Source: Chaunax sp. Z400
Taxonomy: Eukaryota; Chordata; Actinopteri; Lophiiformes; Chaunacidae
DNA length: 64,000 nt
Direction of reading: 5' to 3'
NCBI GenBank assembly: GCA_037577475.1
Contig: CM075184.1
Coordinates: 30,463,094 to 30,527,093 of the forward strand
Shown here: positions 1 through 13,437 of the stretch, one piece after another
Numbering within the stretch: position 1 is the stretch's first letter
Layout of the letters: every line of letters begins with the position of its first letter
Made by a program: the position numbers and the translations under genes
Notes under the pieces: model-generated
What the model was told of the DNA's origin: nothing
The model's database searches: none
The model's input: only the letters and a program-made list of their open reading frames with translations

Positions 1-1020
1 TCTGGGATGTTTATGTAGAGCACCTGCACACTGATGGGTGGTTGATATGACCATCTCTCCCAGTGTAACACCCCCAGCCCAGCCCCCCCCACCCCACCCC
101 TCCCGTCTCTCTGCTAGCCCACCCGTCTCCTCCCCTTCCATCAACTCCCCATGACATTTTGCAAAATGCAGCACAGGGGCTCCCGAGGTGCTTCTGATGA
201 TTGCCGCTGCTTAAACTGCTGTCACCGCTGTCAGGATAACAGTGATTTATCTCCATAGCACTTTATGGAAGTTAGTGTTTTCTGTTAACCTGAGTCCTGA
301 ATACTGCTTGGTGCTTGCTTGCAGTCACATTAACCTGAATCAATCACATCTTGATTTTTCCATAAAAGAAAAATCCTCTGTAAATAACACTCAAGCGACC
401 GGCGCACTGAATACACTAAGCCCAATAGCAGCCCTTCTGAGCTTTGGTTGACGTGCAGATATCATTGTTACCTGTTTTCAATATCCTCATGCCAACATAG
501 GGATTTGATGCTTTGACTTGTGAGTATATTTTCTTCAAATGGGGCAACACTTAATACCAGCACTGTCAGGAGACACACACACACTGAACACACACTGTGG
601 TATAGGCCAAGAAACATGCAAAAAAAAGTTTGAAATCACAATCTTTCAGAAGTGAAACAATAATGCACATTGATTGTGGATGAAGCAGCATATTCTTTGG
701 TCTGAGTCTGTTCAGTTTTCTATGGCAGCTCCCTCTTCAGACAATAGAAAGGGTGTTTTGATGTTTAAAGCATTGCTAATCTCTTAAAGCCTTAGGCTAC
801 TCATCCCACTGCATATTTGCAGGCCTGTCAGCTTGAGTGGGGATACAAGAGTATGGTCCTCTGAGCAAATGAATTTCTTTTTTTTCTTTTTTTCTTTTTT
901 TTTTTGCCTGTTTTTCCTTTTTAGCTTTGCAGACACTATTTGAGATTTACTGCAAACATTTGACCACCGGCCTGGTGTATTGACTGCGTTTGACAAGCGT
1001 AATCCTTTTCTTTTTTCCAG

Positions 1021-1103
1021 TCACTTCCATTCTGCAATCAATCAGAGCATCAATGCCTTGCAGGCTGCTATGAAGTGCAGACACAGTGTTCGATCATGAG
1101 CAA
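1021..1103 (+). other. exon-like block after a strong acceptor
   Basis: TTTTCTTTTTTCCAG precedes 1021. One frame then reads HFHSAINQSINALQAAMKCR and a few more codons to a TGA, as a terminal exon might. No recognised homology, no partner exon, so this may be chance. Confidence 0.12.
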
Positions 1104-2306
1104 GGCACCTCGTGGACTTTCACTATAATTTAGTGATTGATTGATTCATCTTAAAAGATATCTAAGTGGTTGGCTGGGTATGGTATATTATGCCTTTTCT
1201 TGACTGCATCCTTTTCCTTTACCCAGCAGCAATCCTTTAAAACAGCAGCAAAAGCACACACATCTAAACTCAGCCCAAGACAAATACAGCGCTTTTTCAT
1301 GTCATTCATTCCCACTGACTCCTTGAATTTCTCTTGTGGGACAGAACTTTGATTGGAAAACTGATAGTGCCACACATTGTACAAAAAGAAGATGCACTTT
1401 GGATCCCTTTGGATTCAACTATTACTTTCTTCTTTGAAAATTGTTAATTTGAACCTGAATCACAATTGAAAATAATCGTGCAGTAACCCTGCACTTTAAG
1501 AGAAAGTTTCAGCAGACCTATACTTTGAACAAACACAAAGTAAGACCAAATAATAGACTTTAAAGTTTCAATGGAGACCAGGCCAAACCAATAGATCTGC
1601 AATAGCTTTAACATCTATTTGTGTGCGTTTAAGTTGTTTCAGTTGAGATACACTTGATCAACACAGTCCTGAAGTTTAATGCCACAAACCAAAAAGCTAC
1701 TATCACTATGTATCTTAAGTAAATACGTATCTTGTCAGTTAGCGGAGTGAGAAATGAGGATAGGGAATGTTTCCCAGCATGATCCAGACATTTGGGTGAA
1801 GGGTCACGAATCTGCTCTTTGGCTACGTTCACACAGGCTGAAGTGACTCAATTCTGATTTTTTTTTTTTTTGGCTTAATGTGGCACAAGTAGTAAAACAC
1901 TGCCTTCCTCCAGAGCAAGATATCAAGCATACATTTGCTACTAGTGTGTCTGTTTAATTCAGAATGCCACGAGTTGTCCCACAAATATGACGTTTTTTTG
2001 TTTCTGGTGACGCAGATGAATCACGCAGAAACACATCAACATGCACATGCTTCTCTTTTCGTAGTTTTGTCCGTCTCGTCATGTATCCATAAGCTCTCCG
2101 AACACGTACCCGATTACTTACGGAATGAACGCAGAAGACGTTCTGAAGGCTCCGTCCATCTCCGTCTTTAACATAGAGCATAAATGGGCCTTAAGATCAG
2201 CCTATTAAAAAGCACAATCATGAGAAAACAAAGACATTGCTGAGCTCACACAATGCAGCTGCAATGGTTAACACTTTTTCTGTTGCTGATATGTTCATGT
2301 TTATCT

Positions 2307-2307
<1 letters not shown>

Positions 2308-2369
<62 letters not shown>
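2308..2369. repeat. (TG)n microsatellite
   Basis: About 31 uninterrupted TG units; the ORF across it is a run of Cys/Val and not a gene. Confidence 0.97.
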
Positions 2370-2370
<1 letters not shown>

Positions 2371-2765
2371 GCGATGGGGGCTGGGAGACCAGTTGCTTTG
2401 CAGAAGTGTTAAAGGAAGTGTAGTAATTACAGCAGAGGCAGTGTCAGTGACCTCTAGATTGCACTATCTTGTCTCCTTTGTGCCTGCCTTTGCAGCCCGC
2501 CTCATTGAGTGAAATTGTATCTTTTCACTTTGGCTCTCTTAAAAATGTGCATGGTATTGGGAGCCAGTGAGGCGTGATGTTTTTTGTTTTTTTTTCATGC
2601 CTTTTCCCCACCTCCTCCTCCCCACCCCTCCCTCCAGCCTCCCCCAGCTGCCCCTCTCCTCCAATCCCCACTGTCTTACTGGGAGGTATTTCATGAACAG
2701 CTGGGTCCCGGGAGAGGAGAGGTTAGTGAAAGAGGCGCGCTGTGGATAATTCAATGATTATCAGG

Positions 2766-2830
2766 TGTGTGTGTGTGTGCGTGTGTTTATATATGGTGTA
2801 TGTGTGTGTGTGTAATGTGTGTGTGTGTGG
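2766..2830. repeat. interrupted (TG)n microsatellite
   Basis: TG runs broken by CG, TTTATATATGG and AA interruptions. Confidence 0.9.
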
Positions 2831-4710
2831 CCCACCCCTCTATTGACAGGTGTCAGGTGACAGGCAGGCCATGTCACTGGCTGTCAGCTGGCTTTCTATT
2901 GGAGCAGTCACACTGTTCACAACATTACCATAAGCTGATGAGAAACGCTTGAGCCCGTCTCAGCACACAGACTGTGATCTGCAGCTCTGATGTCACATGA
3001 GAGACTCAGACCATGTCGAGACCATGTCACATTAATCTGAAAACACATCTTTTTTTACTCTGTTTTCAGCTTTCATTCACTCTAAGCGAGCATTTCTACA
3101 ACAGGGAACAGAATTAATGCAGAGTGGATGTGTTTTTGAGAATTGGCATCATGTTGTTGTTTGATTGTCAACCTTCCCACGGTGGAGTACCTCCTATAGG
3201 AGCCTACTTCCTATTATGTACAATACCCTGTGATCACTTGACTTGTGTGTTCATTTTGTAAGTAACACAATAAACAGTATAACAGTCTATTTTCATGCTA
3301 TAAGACTACTGCAAAAAAATCTAAAATACTAGTTTGATCAGCAATGCTAATACATAAATTAGACTATCTGCAAAGAATTAGACTATTAGAGAGTTAGTCT
3401 GTAACTGTTATGAAAATCAATCAACAATTTTAGTCATTTTTAAGCAAAAACTCAGTTTTGGTTTCAGTCTCTGTCATTTCAAACTAGATATATGGATTTC
3501 GCTTACATGCATACATGTAATATTTAGAATACAAAGCTGACAGATGGATTCAAACTTCTTTAGTTGAATTTGAATCCTCAGTGGAAATAATATTGCAGCA
3601 GGATGAGCAATATATGACATGGATACAATAATACAATACAATAAGCTCAACCGCTGCTGACTTCTTAAAACTGAAAAGAGAAAAAAACGTAAACCTACCG
3701 ATTTAACATTATCACCACTTGCTTTGTAGTATTTTATTCATAATGATATGTCATGTGTCAGATACTGTCGGTGTCCATCCTGTTAGTCCTCAGAATCAGC
3801 AGCTGTCAGTACTTTCTCTCTGCACAGTGTTTGGTTTTCACCCCTCACCTTCAGCATGATTGTGGGTTAGTTGCTGCTCCGTGTGCACAGATCCCACAGA
3901 TTGGGATTAATCGATGAATCAATAAAATAAACAAAAGATTGACTGATAAAAATGAAAATAATATTTACTTGTGACAAAATACAGCATCCGCTCCATTTGG
4001 ATAAACAGTCCATCCCTTCAACCCTTCGCTGAATAATGACAGTGATGCTGCTTTTTGTAGCTGCTATGAAACTAAACAAGAGGAAAAATAACCATTTTTA
4101 TTATTTATATTGTTCCAGTGTCGACACAAAGTTTTAGAGAACAATCTGCTTTTGACAGGAGTGTAACTTTAAAATTTACCCATGTTGTTATGCCAGTAGA
4201 AAATATGCCACTTTAAATGAATTACCAATCATAATGTATTAAGTTCAAAATTGCCAATCTATTATTGCATCTTGTCTATTCTGTAGAGTTAAATATGGTC
4301 TACTTTTAGTAAATAAATGTCTCATTCATGTGAGGATCTGTTTCACATCCCTGCTGACTGACTCTCTGACCCTCATTTTAACACAAGTTAGCCTCCAAAC
4401 TCTGCTTACTGAACTCCATACGCTCGATTATCCTGTATAAACACTGAGCCAATCCGCCCATTACCAAGGCTAGTAATAGGCAGATTGGTTCAGAAGGGGT
4501 TTAAAGATGGCCTCGCATTAGTGCTACCTTTAACATGCTAATAGCTATTCTTCTCCTCGGTGGGGATCCTGTTTGAGATGGAGGGAACATGTGAACCGCG
4601 ATGTACTGTCAACACGCTCGGCCCCCGGGGAGGAGAAGAGAGCTGACACCAACACTAGCCGCTGATCTTTAAACCCAACTGCTTTCCTTTCTTTTCTCCT
4701 CTCTTTTCAG

Positions 4711-4771
4711 AAACAGAGCAATGACTTGGCTGCTAGTGTGGGAGCTGGATCTCCATCACTGTGAGCTGAAG
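4711..4771 (+). other. exon-like 61-bp block in the left intergenic region
   Basis: A long pyrimidine tract ending TTTTCAG (4681-4710) is followed by 61 bp and a donor GTAATA at 4772. The block carries ATG from 4721 and is open to the donor (MTWLLVWELDLHHCELK). No partner exon was identified; it could belong to an unannotated transcript such as a lncRNA. Confidence 0.25.
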
Positions 4772-7700
4772 GTAATATCACAATCATACAAAGAGATAGG
4801 AATCTAATCGTGTATTATGTATTGACTTAAGCTTATCTTTCTTTTATTAATCCATTTATCATGTCTAACTTCTTACAGTAAGTTTGAATTTCTACAAGAG
4901 ATGACACAAAGTCAAAACATTTTGTACAGTAAATCAGAAACAAACAGCTTCTTTGCTCAGGACATCTCATAATTTAAATTAAACACACAGAGCATATATA
5001 GTCCACCAGAACATTTCTTAGACTGTGTTAATCTGTGTGTAAGAGGAGGTGGATGGTTAATGCCTCTGAAAGCACATCAGACACTTGTGAGGCTAAATGG
5101 CACACACAAAAAAGAATCTGTATAAGTTTTAAAGGGGCAGCTCTGATCGATAGCATTAGCTGTGACAAAATACATAAAAAAAAGGGAATCAATGCTAATA
5201 AAGTGAGCTCAGCCTTGCAAGAAAGCGTCCGCCTCCTCCATTCACCTCCAGATGCGTTGTCCTCCTTGTCCGATCATATGTGAAGCATGGTCAACTATGA
5301 GTGACACAAGGTCCAGGTCAGGGATCACGTCTATTAACAGTTATTAATAGCCACCTTCCAGCAAAACAGCAAAATTTCAAATGAAAACAATGACAAAAGC
5401 CACTTTTCAAATTAGATGAAGGTAGCAAGTAACTGCACTAAACACAATGAGAAACAGTCTTTAAAGCACATTTACTACAAATGTGTATTGCATAATCAGC
5501 AACTGTCCACCAACGTTATTATTCTATGCAAATCTTGTCTTAAAATAAAGCAAAGTAACAGCATAATAGCACAGTGGATGTAGGACAGCGTGTGGTTAAA
5601 TGTCACATTGCACATTGATGAATATGTTCCATCTGCTTGTCATGGTGTTATTCCAGTGCTAACAACTGAGACTCCACTCTACATACCTGTGCTAACCTCC
5701 ACTCTGTAAGCATGTCTCCCTCTCTTAAGTCTCAAGCATGTGTTAACGGGAGAACACTTGACTGCATGACTGTGTTCTTGAAACAGCCGGTTCCACTGGG
5801 AAAGCAGAGTCCTTATAAGCATCAGAATAGTTTTATAGAATGAAACTGAAATGACAGAAATTATAATGTTTGTAATGAGAATCAAGAAATTAAAGATACA
5901 TCTACTGTTACACTCAATCGTGTGTTAGTGTGAATGTCACTGTAGTGCCATTAAAAATATTTAAAATATAACATTTCAGAATTCATTAAGAAAATTCAGT
6001 TCCATCTTATCTAGTTTTTATATTTGTTGTCATCTCAGAATTCACTAAAATATTAAAGTCTCATGTAACCTTATGTTGTTTTGTATTTGTGCATCGTAAA
6101 GTCCCACCAGGATCATCCATAGAGGTCAAGTTACTCCTTTTTAATTGAATCTACATTCATGGACTGTTCAGGGAAATGGAGTGAACTCATTTTTGTAATA
6201 GCAAAGAAATGACTTTGTCTAACTGGAGATTAAATTCATGCTATAAGGCACAGACCTGCATTAGTGTGTGAACCTTAAAGCTTGTTATTATGAAACAGTA
6301 GATGTTTTTAAATGATTGAATAATAATATAGATTCACATATGGGAAACATTGAAGATGTGGTGTGGAGTTTAGCAGGATTACGGAAAAATCTCAATAAAA
6401 ACATACTTTGAAAGATCTAAAGTATACCGAAAAACTTCTGTCCTCATATTTTTCCCCTTTGCACAGAGCAACTTGTTACATTTGACATGTGGTCTGACCT
6501 CAAATTGAGGAACAAAAAACCTCAAATGTGTGCTGTACGCTTTCTGATAACAATAGGAAAAACTGGTTCAAAGTACCGAAGCTATGTGTGTATGTATATG
6601 TGAGTGTGTGCGTTATTACCACTCTAAAACATGTACATGGACGTATGTGAGCTGTGCAGGATTGTGATCTGGAGCGCAGTGCCCCACAGTGGCCCAGCCT
6701 GGAACTCAATGCATGAGCCTCTGCTCCAAGGTGGACAGCACATTTACATAAAGGTGCAACCCCTGTTTATTGTTTGATCAGCTATGATTGATGCTCTGTT
6801 AATACAAATTTAAGTTGGCGTATTTTCCCTGACAAGGGACCCATGAAGAGGTTCAATTACAGCTTGTTATGGAGAGAGGACTGCAGGCCTTTTTTTTATT
6901 CTGGAATGCAGATGTGTAAGGGACATAATTAGTAGATAAGAGTCCTAATTGGATCCTGCTGTGTGACTGCAGAGGGTTAGCACTAGCTACGTTTTACAAG
7001 TCCCATTGTGTGGAAATGCACTTTTTTATATCCTGCTCATCCACACGCACTATATTCATCACACACCAAACGGATGGGGAGTCCTTTCTGGCATCGACAG
7101 CCCAAGATTGTTGCTGCAGATGTATGATACATGACAAACTTCGCCTTTGGCTGCGTGGCAGTTGAAAAATAGCATTTAATAGAAGCATAATCTGCTTATA
7201 ACATACCATCATTTTAAGAGGTAAAGTTGAGTTAGTTGAGCGAAGTAAAAAAAAAAACTAAAAAAAACAGTGCAGTGTCAAGGAGACATGTTTTTTTGGT
7301 TGGCAAAGAATGCAGGGTGAAAACATCAAACAGTCCTGTGCGTCTGCTTCACAGCACTGCTGTAACATTTTTATGACACAGGTTCTTTTTCCCGGACTTC
7401 TCTCCTCGGCCATGTAAAACGTCAGAGAGGTAGAGGACTGAGCGGGCCCACAGGGCTGCTCCACAGAGGCATATCAAAAGGCCGACCACCCCCCTGTCCA
7501 GCACAAATAGCCGGCTTCATTGCCCTCGTTAGGTGGCCTTGTTATTTAAGCATGCCTGTCTCTTGGCCTCTGCGGGGGGGACCTGCCATGTACAAACGGG
7601 TGAGGCAATGCATCCACCCTTCTCTGAGGGCAGATCCGAGCCTGGCGGCACGCATCACGGTGGTCCACCGCATCTGTAACTCCTGTGCTCACCTCCCCTT

Positions 7701-8780
7701 CTGTTAGGAGTGAGTGCTGTGCAGCAGACTGACGGCTCTCGCCCAGCAGTGGCACAGCAGGACTCGGGGGCAGGAAAAGGAGGTGGGGCAGCAGCTGGGT
7801 GAAGAGGGGGGGTGTAACCCCAGCTCTGGGTGGCGGATTTCCCCCAGCTGTGCCCATCTGAGGGGAAAAGCGGCCCAGAGGAAGCTCCATTAGTTCCAGG
7901 GGCAGCCCTGAGCAGCCGATGGCGGCAGCAGAGCAGAAACACACTCTCCCTCCACACTCAATTACTTCTCTGGGAAAGAGGTCTATGGACAATGAACAAA
8001 CCCTCTGGAGCATTGATTCAAACTTAACAAAGTTTCTTCATGTTCTCAGTGAAAAAAGCTTTTTTTTTAAAAAGATGCATTTGGACTAGAAGAGCTATTT
8101 ACAGCATATGTTCCTTGGTGCAGGGCACCGACTGTCACAGTGTCAAGATTATTCTTTGTTCCAACTATCGTATCGCTGAAAAAGCAATCGGTCGAGGAAG
8201 TCAAACCACATGTCATACACAACATAGACAGGTCACATAGTGGTCGCTGAGCTGATCCAATATGTAGTGTAAAGCATTTCTATAACACTACTTTGTCAAA
8301 GCATATATGAACTGCTGGAGAACAAAAGTCATGTGGGAGACTTTTATAGAGAAGGATCACTTTCACATCAAAGTCAGACTGTCGCTCTGAGTGCTTCACC
8401 AGAGTTTGATTTATTCACATCGGGGTGTTTCTTTAGCCAAAATGAAACAGAAAATGGTTGCATTTTGGAAGATGAGACCATCTTCTCAGGGAGGAAAAAG
8501 AACAACATAAAGAGCCAGTTGGCAAACGGGGTGTCGGTCGCCCACTGACCCATATCTCTCTTAATTACAAAAGTGGTTTATGTTTCACACCCCCGGTTCT
8601 TAAAGTGAAGCCATTTCCCAGTAAAAATGGACAAGGACCCAGATTTGTGTCAGCTCTGTGTCGTCTCTTTGACATAAACAACTTTAGCCTGATCCTGATT
8701 TTGTATTCTTGTTTTTCTTTAAAAGAAAAACTCTTCAGGAGTCTGTGTGACCCCAGCAGAAATTAATTGTTTCACTACTT
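4772..8780. other. non-coding stretch
   Basis: AT-rich intergenic DNA with no gene seen. A GC-rich island at about 7430-7960 is open in several frames, but the ORFs (155 and 100 aa) are Pro/Arg-rich with no recognisable domain, and the block is better read as a possible regulatory element. Confidence 0.55.
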
Positions 8781-8880
8781 TACGATACGATCGGATACGA
8801 TACAATACTTTTATTGTCCCCATTAAGAAATTTGTTTTGGATTCCATCCAACTGCAGTTTCACATGTTTCACAGTTTTTA
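8781..8880 (+). repeat. dispersed teleost repeat fragment (ATTGTCCCC family), copy A
   Basis: Contains ACTTTTATTGTCCCCATTAA, GAAATTTGTTTTGGATTCCA and TCCAACTGCAGTTTCACA. The same motif order recurs at 59236 and, shorter, at 58561 in this window. The family is common in fish genomes; I do not assign a name. Confidence 0.7.
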
Positions 8881-11800
8881 CACGCAAACAACATTATGAT
8901 AAATGTTGATTTTCAAGGGTCAGCTTCTTTAATCTCTATCCTTTAGCCATCTTCCTCCATCTTAGGTTTTCTATTTATCCTTTTTTGGAGTTGATACTAC
9001 CGTCTTTGTCTTTGCGTCTGTGTCGCCACGTTAACTCGGTTTGTGTGTTTGTTTATGTGTCTCGTAAGTCTTGGCCAAGCAATCTTGGCCTGGTCGCCTG
9101 CTGTGCTGTCTGTCATTCTTGCTTCCATTGACATTCAGACTGTGCAGCTGTGCCTCTTCATGTTTTTCAATTAGACATCACTTCAAACCACCCTGTTTGG
9201 AATTTAAAGGGCTCGCTCCTTGTTTACACACCCTGGGAACATGGGGAATAAAAATCTGTGGTGAAGGCCTTTGTTTCCAAAAAAGCATATGCATGTTTTT
9301 TTTTTCTCTTGTGACCTTGTGCTATGCTTTCTGTGATGTTTACCTGACTGGGAGGACACTGTGACCAGTCAAAGAAGAAAGAGATTGGGATTTGTGTGAA
9401 TTCAGCAGCAGCTGAAGGTGCTCTTAGTGGAAAAAGCACCTGACATTGGATTTTATTTTGAAAGGGAAAAACACCCCATTTTAAAATTATTTGATGAACA
9501 AAGTATCAGCAAATAATCAGATAAGTTCCAACGTATCTCAACAGGTGTTCTTTCTGGTAACTGGGAAAACAGCCGAGCACCCAGGAGTGGGACTAAACAA
9601 CCCAAAAGGCTTGCAGTTTTCCAATCACAACAGAGGTGTCATTTACGTCCCCGTCACCAGGCATGAACTGGACCCAGACTGAGCCCTGAGGAGACACGCT
9701 ATTGATCCGCACAGCCAAGAAAGCCAGCTGCCATTAAAGCCATGACAGTGGAACTGTACGGCATCGATCGGCAGCGCCGTGGCCCCACCATATTATTTAT
9801 AGAGGAGAGCTCCATCCACTACTCTCTTATGTCTGATAATTGATGGCAAGTGGGGCCTTGCTTCCTACCCTGACCCCGACAAACTGAAAGTCAGATGGAT
9901 TACATCTAACACAATTATGATTGATATTATCAGATTAAGCCATGCACAACAAGGCATGCTGGGTGAGCGGAGCTGAGGTATTTACTCTTTCAGGTTTTCT
10001 CACGTTATTCCCCCAGTGGGACAAATGGTCTGTCTGTGGTGAAGGAATGAAGGTGCATGCGGTTGTGTGACTACAACATGAGTGTGTGTGTGCGTGGGTG
10101 TGTGTAGATAAGTGATGAGTGAACAGGTCCTGATGAGCAAAAGAAAAAATGTTAAGTTATATTAGAGTCTCCACCGGCTCTGAAGGCTGCATGGCGACCA
10201 TCCCGACTCTCGCTGTTGACTTGGCTTGACTCGAGTAAATGAATAGGTTTGTTGAAATCTGAGTTGGTGGATTCCATCATTGATTAATTTCCACCACATT
10301 TATATGAGCTTCCCAAGTGTAATAATTGGATTGGGCACTTCACATTTACTTCCATCTCAGTACGTTAACATTGTTTTATGGTTTTGTGGTTTTCCTTTCC
10401 TTTTGGAAACAACACTTCCTCTGTCTTTCTTAGTCATAAGAGATCTATTTCAATAAAGAAGTCTTTCCACTAATTTTTCTAATACTACTTCCTCAACATC
10501 ACAGCAGTAGTTTAATTAGTAATTAGTTTAAATTGCACTGCAAATTTTATCTACCAACTGATTTCTAGACTGGACCAACTTATTCTAAGATTTAAGATCA
10601 CAAATTTTCTTGCTGCATGGACAGATGATTTCACTGCTATTAAGTCATTTTTTCCTTATATTCAGTGTCTGTTTCTTGTATTTTAGCTCATCTTTTTACA
10701 GAAGCTAGCGAAGGACCAGAGATTTTCACTTGTGGAGCCAATTTGAAAACACAAATTTGTATGTTTTTACTTACAATCGAAGTGTGCACTATGTTTGCAT
10801 GCATGTGTGACAGAGCTTGTACGGCCATTTGTCTGACTATGAAACCTTTATTTTAGACAAAGCAGGCTCAAAGTGGCACATTCAGAGAGCCACAGCAGCG
10901 CCTACCACAGACCTTTCCTGTCCCATCAATGACAAGCAGACTGTTATGTTATCATTATGTGGTTCACATGCATTTTTTCCTCAAATCCAATTACCCTGGA
11001 TGACTATAATGCAATTTAGACATTGTTTATTATTCAATTACAGGACATATTTCTCCCTCAAACATGCAATGCTTAGCCTTAAAGCCCCTGTTTATGGTTC
11101 AGAAGTTTCTCCATTCTGTGGAGATCATCGTGATCCAGAATTGAATTAACGTTAACAGAAGGGGTAGCTCCTTATGAGACTTAAATTGTAACGACAAGCT
11201 CGTTAAAATTCATTTTCCTCTCTGATTAGATTTAGCGTCACCAGCAGTGCTTCACAGATATGTCTGTTCTTCATTCATATTTGAGAGGAAAAAAAAGCAT
11301 AAATCTCACAAATTGGTTCCTGTCTCCTCTTGTTAAAATGATGGAGATTTATGGCTTGGCCACAGCACAAGGTCTCAACCGCTCGCCTGTTCCTCAACAT
11401 CAGCTTCATAAATATACTAACAAAAACGTTTCATTCTGCAATAGTCCCAGCAATTGTACCAAATTAAATTAAATCTGCATCTGTCTCCTGTTAGATTTTT
11501 ATGTCCAATTAATTAGCAAAACTAACATTCTTATTAGATACCAAGAGTGTGTGTGTGTGTGTGTGTTGCACACACTGCAGTACGCACACAGCCAAGCGTC
11601 TGCTCTTGTGTTTTTATACTACAAGTAGTGAAGGTAATATAAAGATTATGCATTTACAAGAGATTATTGATTATATGGGTAGTGTTTAGGTTTAGTAGGC
11701 ATGTGTTTCTAATGTATGTTTCTTCCTAAGGCTGCAAGCAGACCGGGACTCTCCTCCAACAGAAGCAGAGGAGGAGGTGAGGAGGAGTAGTCTAGCTGGC

Positions 11801-12927
11801 TCACTCTCCTGCTGGTCTGGCAGCCTAGCTAAGCCAAGTGTTTCTAACACCTGGAGTTCTGACCAGGCCCTCTCCAAGCACCACACCATAATGACCCGCT
11901 AAGCAGCTCAATAGAGGTAATTCACTTGATGAGAACGAGAGGAGGAAAAACAACAGCTTGAGATATTGAATATCCCTCAAACTCAAAAATGTCCCATACA
12001 AATGATGGCTTGTGTCACGCTACAGTTACTCTCCTATCTTTATTTAATGGGCTCTTCTCATTTGTGATATTTGATTTCATTTTTCACTTCAGCAAAGACA
12101 GTAGGTCCTATATGTATGGTCAACATATGGCACATATTAGATTACTCATATATTGTGTTTTGTTTCTGCGGGATCATCTTTCTCATCCAGTGGCTTCATG
12201 TAGCATATGTTCTCTTCCTTTCCTCATATCGCAGCAGTTATTGAAGTCTATCTGGTATCTGATACCACCTTTATATCTGCATAAAGGAACATTAAGCTCT
12301 GAGTAACTAACATGGTTTTTCTATTCCTATTAAAACAAAGAAGTTGACTGTTGGCGCTTTCACCTACCAGCCTGACATTTGGAGCAATCAAGTGGAACCA
12401 CAGGGGCTCAGCGCTTTGCATGATGGTACTTCAGTGGTGGAGGTCGAGGAGAAGATATTCCTCATGGTTATCCAGATCATTTGCAGCAAAGATGGCAGCT
12501 TTGTGAAGCTTGAGGTTTGATGAATCTGACTTTGAAAGCATGAGGCCCAACATATTCTACCATATGTTCACCATCTTAGTTTAGCCTGTTATCAGGCTGG
12601 ATCATCCTCCAGCAACCATCAGTGTCAATCTTTCATCTGACACAGCCGTCCCTAAAACCAATCATAAACGGCATAAACAACACAATTACCTTGATAAATT
12701 TTGTCTTAATGTTTGTTTGTTTTTTCCACATTTTCTTTTCTGACAGGAACAAATTATCATTTTAATGTAATTTAACTGATCATTGCTATTTTTGAGCAAA
12801 CTATTTGCTTTTATCCCTGTAAATGACCACTAAATGGATGATCCAGATTTCTTTTTTTTATAATATCGTACTACTTGTGAAGTACTATTACTCTCATAAG
12901 ACTTTCAAAGCCTTACGCTTTTTATTT
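8881..12927. other. non-coding stretch
   Basis: No gene seen. The block at about 9690-9970 has mixed composition with ATTA-type homeodomain motifs, and the blocks at about 10830-11150 and 11700-11900 are less AT-rich than their flanks; all could be conserved elements. A short TG repeat is at 11549-11566. Confidence 0.55.
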
Positions 12928-13437
12928 ACCTCTGCCAAGTTGTCATTTGTTTGTCTGTTGTTCATCTGTTGAGAGGATTACACAAAAACTTGTTGACAAA
13001 TTTTCATGAAAATCGGTGGGAGGGTTCGGTATGTGACAGAGAAGAACCTGTTAAACTTTGGAGTGGATCTGGCTGCAAGGTCGGATCCAGGATTTTTTCT
13101 TTTTTCAACTTTCTTTAACATTGCGATTGCCATTTCTGTCTATTTCACATAAACTACCTGATGGATTTTGATGAAACTAGATGGGTTGTAACAAGGAAGA
13201 ACTCACTAAATGCTTGCTTAAATTTTGGTATAGATTCAAGGTTTCTTATTGGTCACATACAGTCATACATGTACAGCATGCAGTGAGATGCTTCTATGGA
13301 TAAAATTTTTGGATTTTTGGAATTTATGGATTTTTTTCCCCACTTTTGTAAACATTGCAAGATAAGGGTTTTTTAAAAACGTCCAGATAAACGGGTGGAT
13401 CCACGATTTTTTTTTTCACTTTCTTTAACATCACAAT
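12928..13437 (+). repeat. old dispersed repeat with internal duplication
   Basis: Starts ACCTCTGCCAAG, then TTTTCATGAAAATCGGTGGG, AGAAGAACCTGTTAAACTTT and GGATCCAGGATTTTTT. A second, shorter copy with GGATCCACGATTTTTTTTTT and CACTTTCTTTAACATCAC follows near 13394. This 'CTCTGCCAAG ... GAAAATCGGTGG' family is widespread in teleosts; fragments of it also lie at 33050-33365 and 55918-55995. Confidence 0.65.

Larger units (their letters stand above)
1..4710. other. non-coding stretch, left flank
   Basis: No coding gene seen. Holds poly-pyrimidine tracts (2580-2660), TG repeats, and a less AT-rich island (about 4430-4640) that looks like a conserved non-coding element. Short ORFs have no domain. 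Confidence 0.6.

Noticed and set aside
7546..8013. 155-aa minus-strand ORF
   Set aside because: Pro/Arg-rich, overlaps a second long frame in the same GC-rich block, no domain or splice context; attributed to composition.
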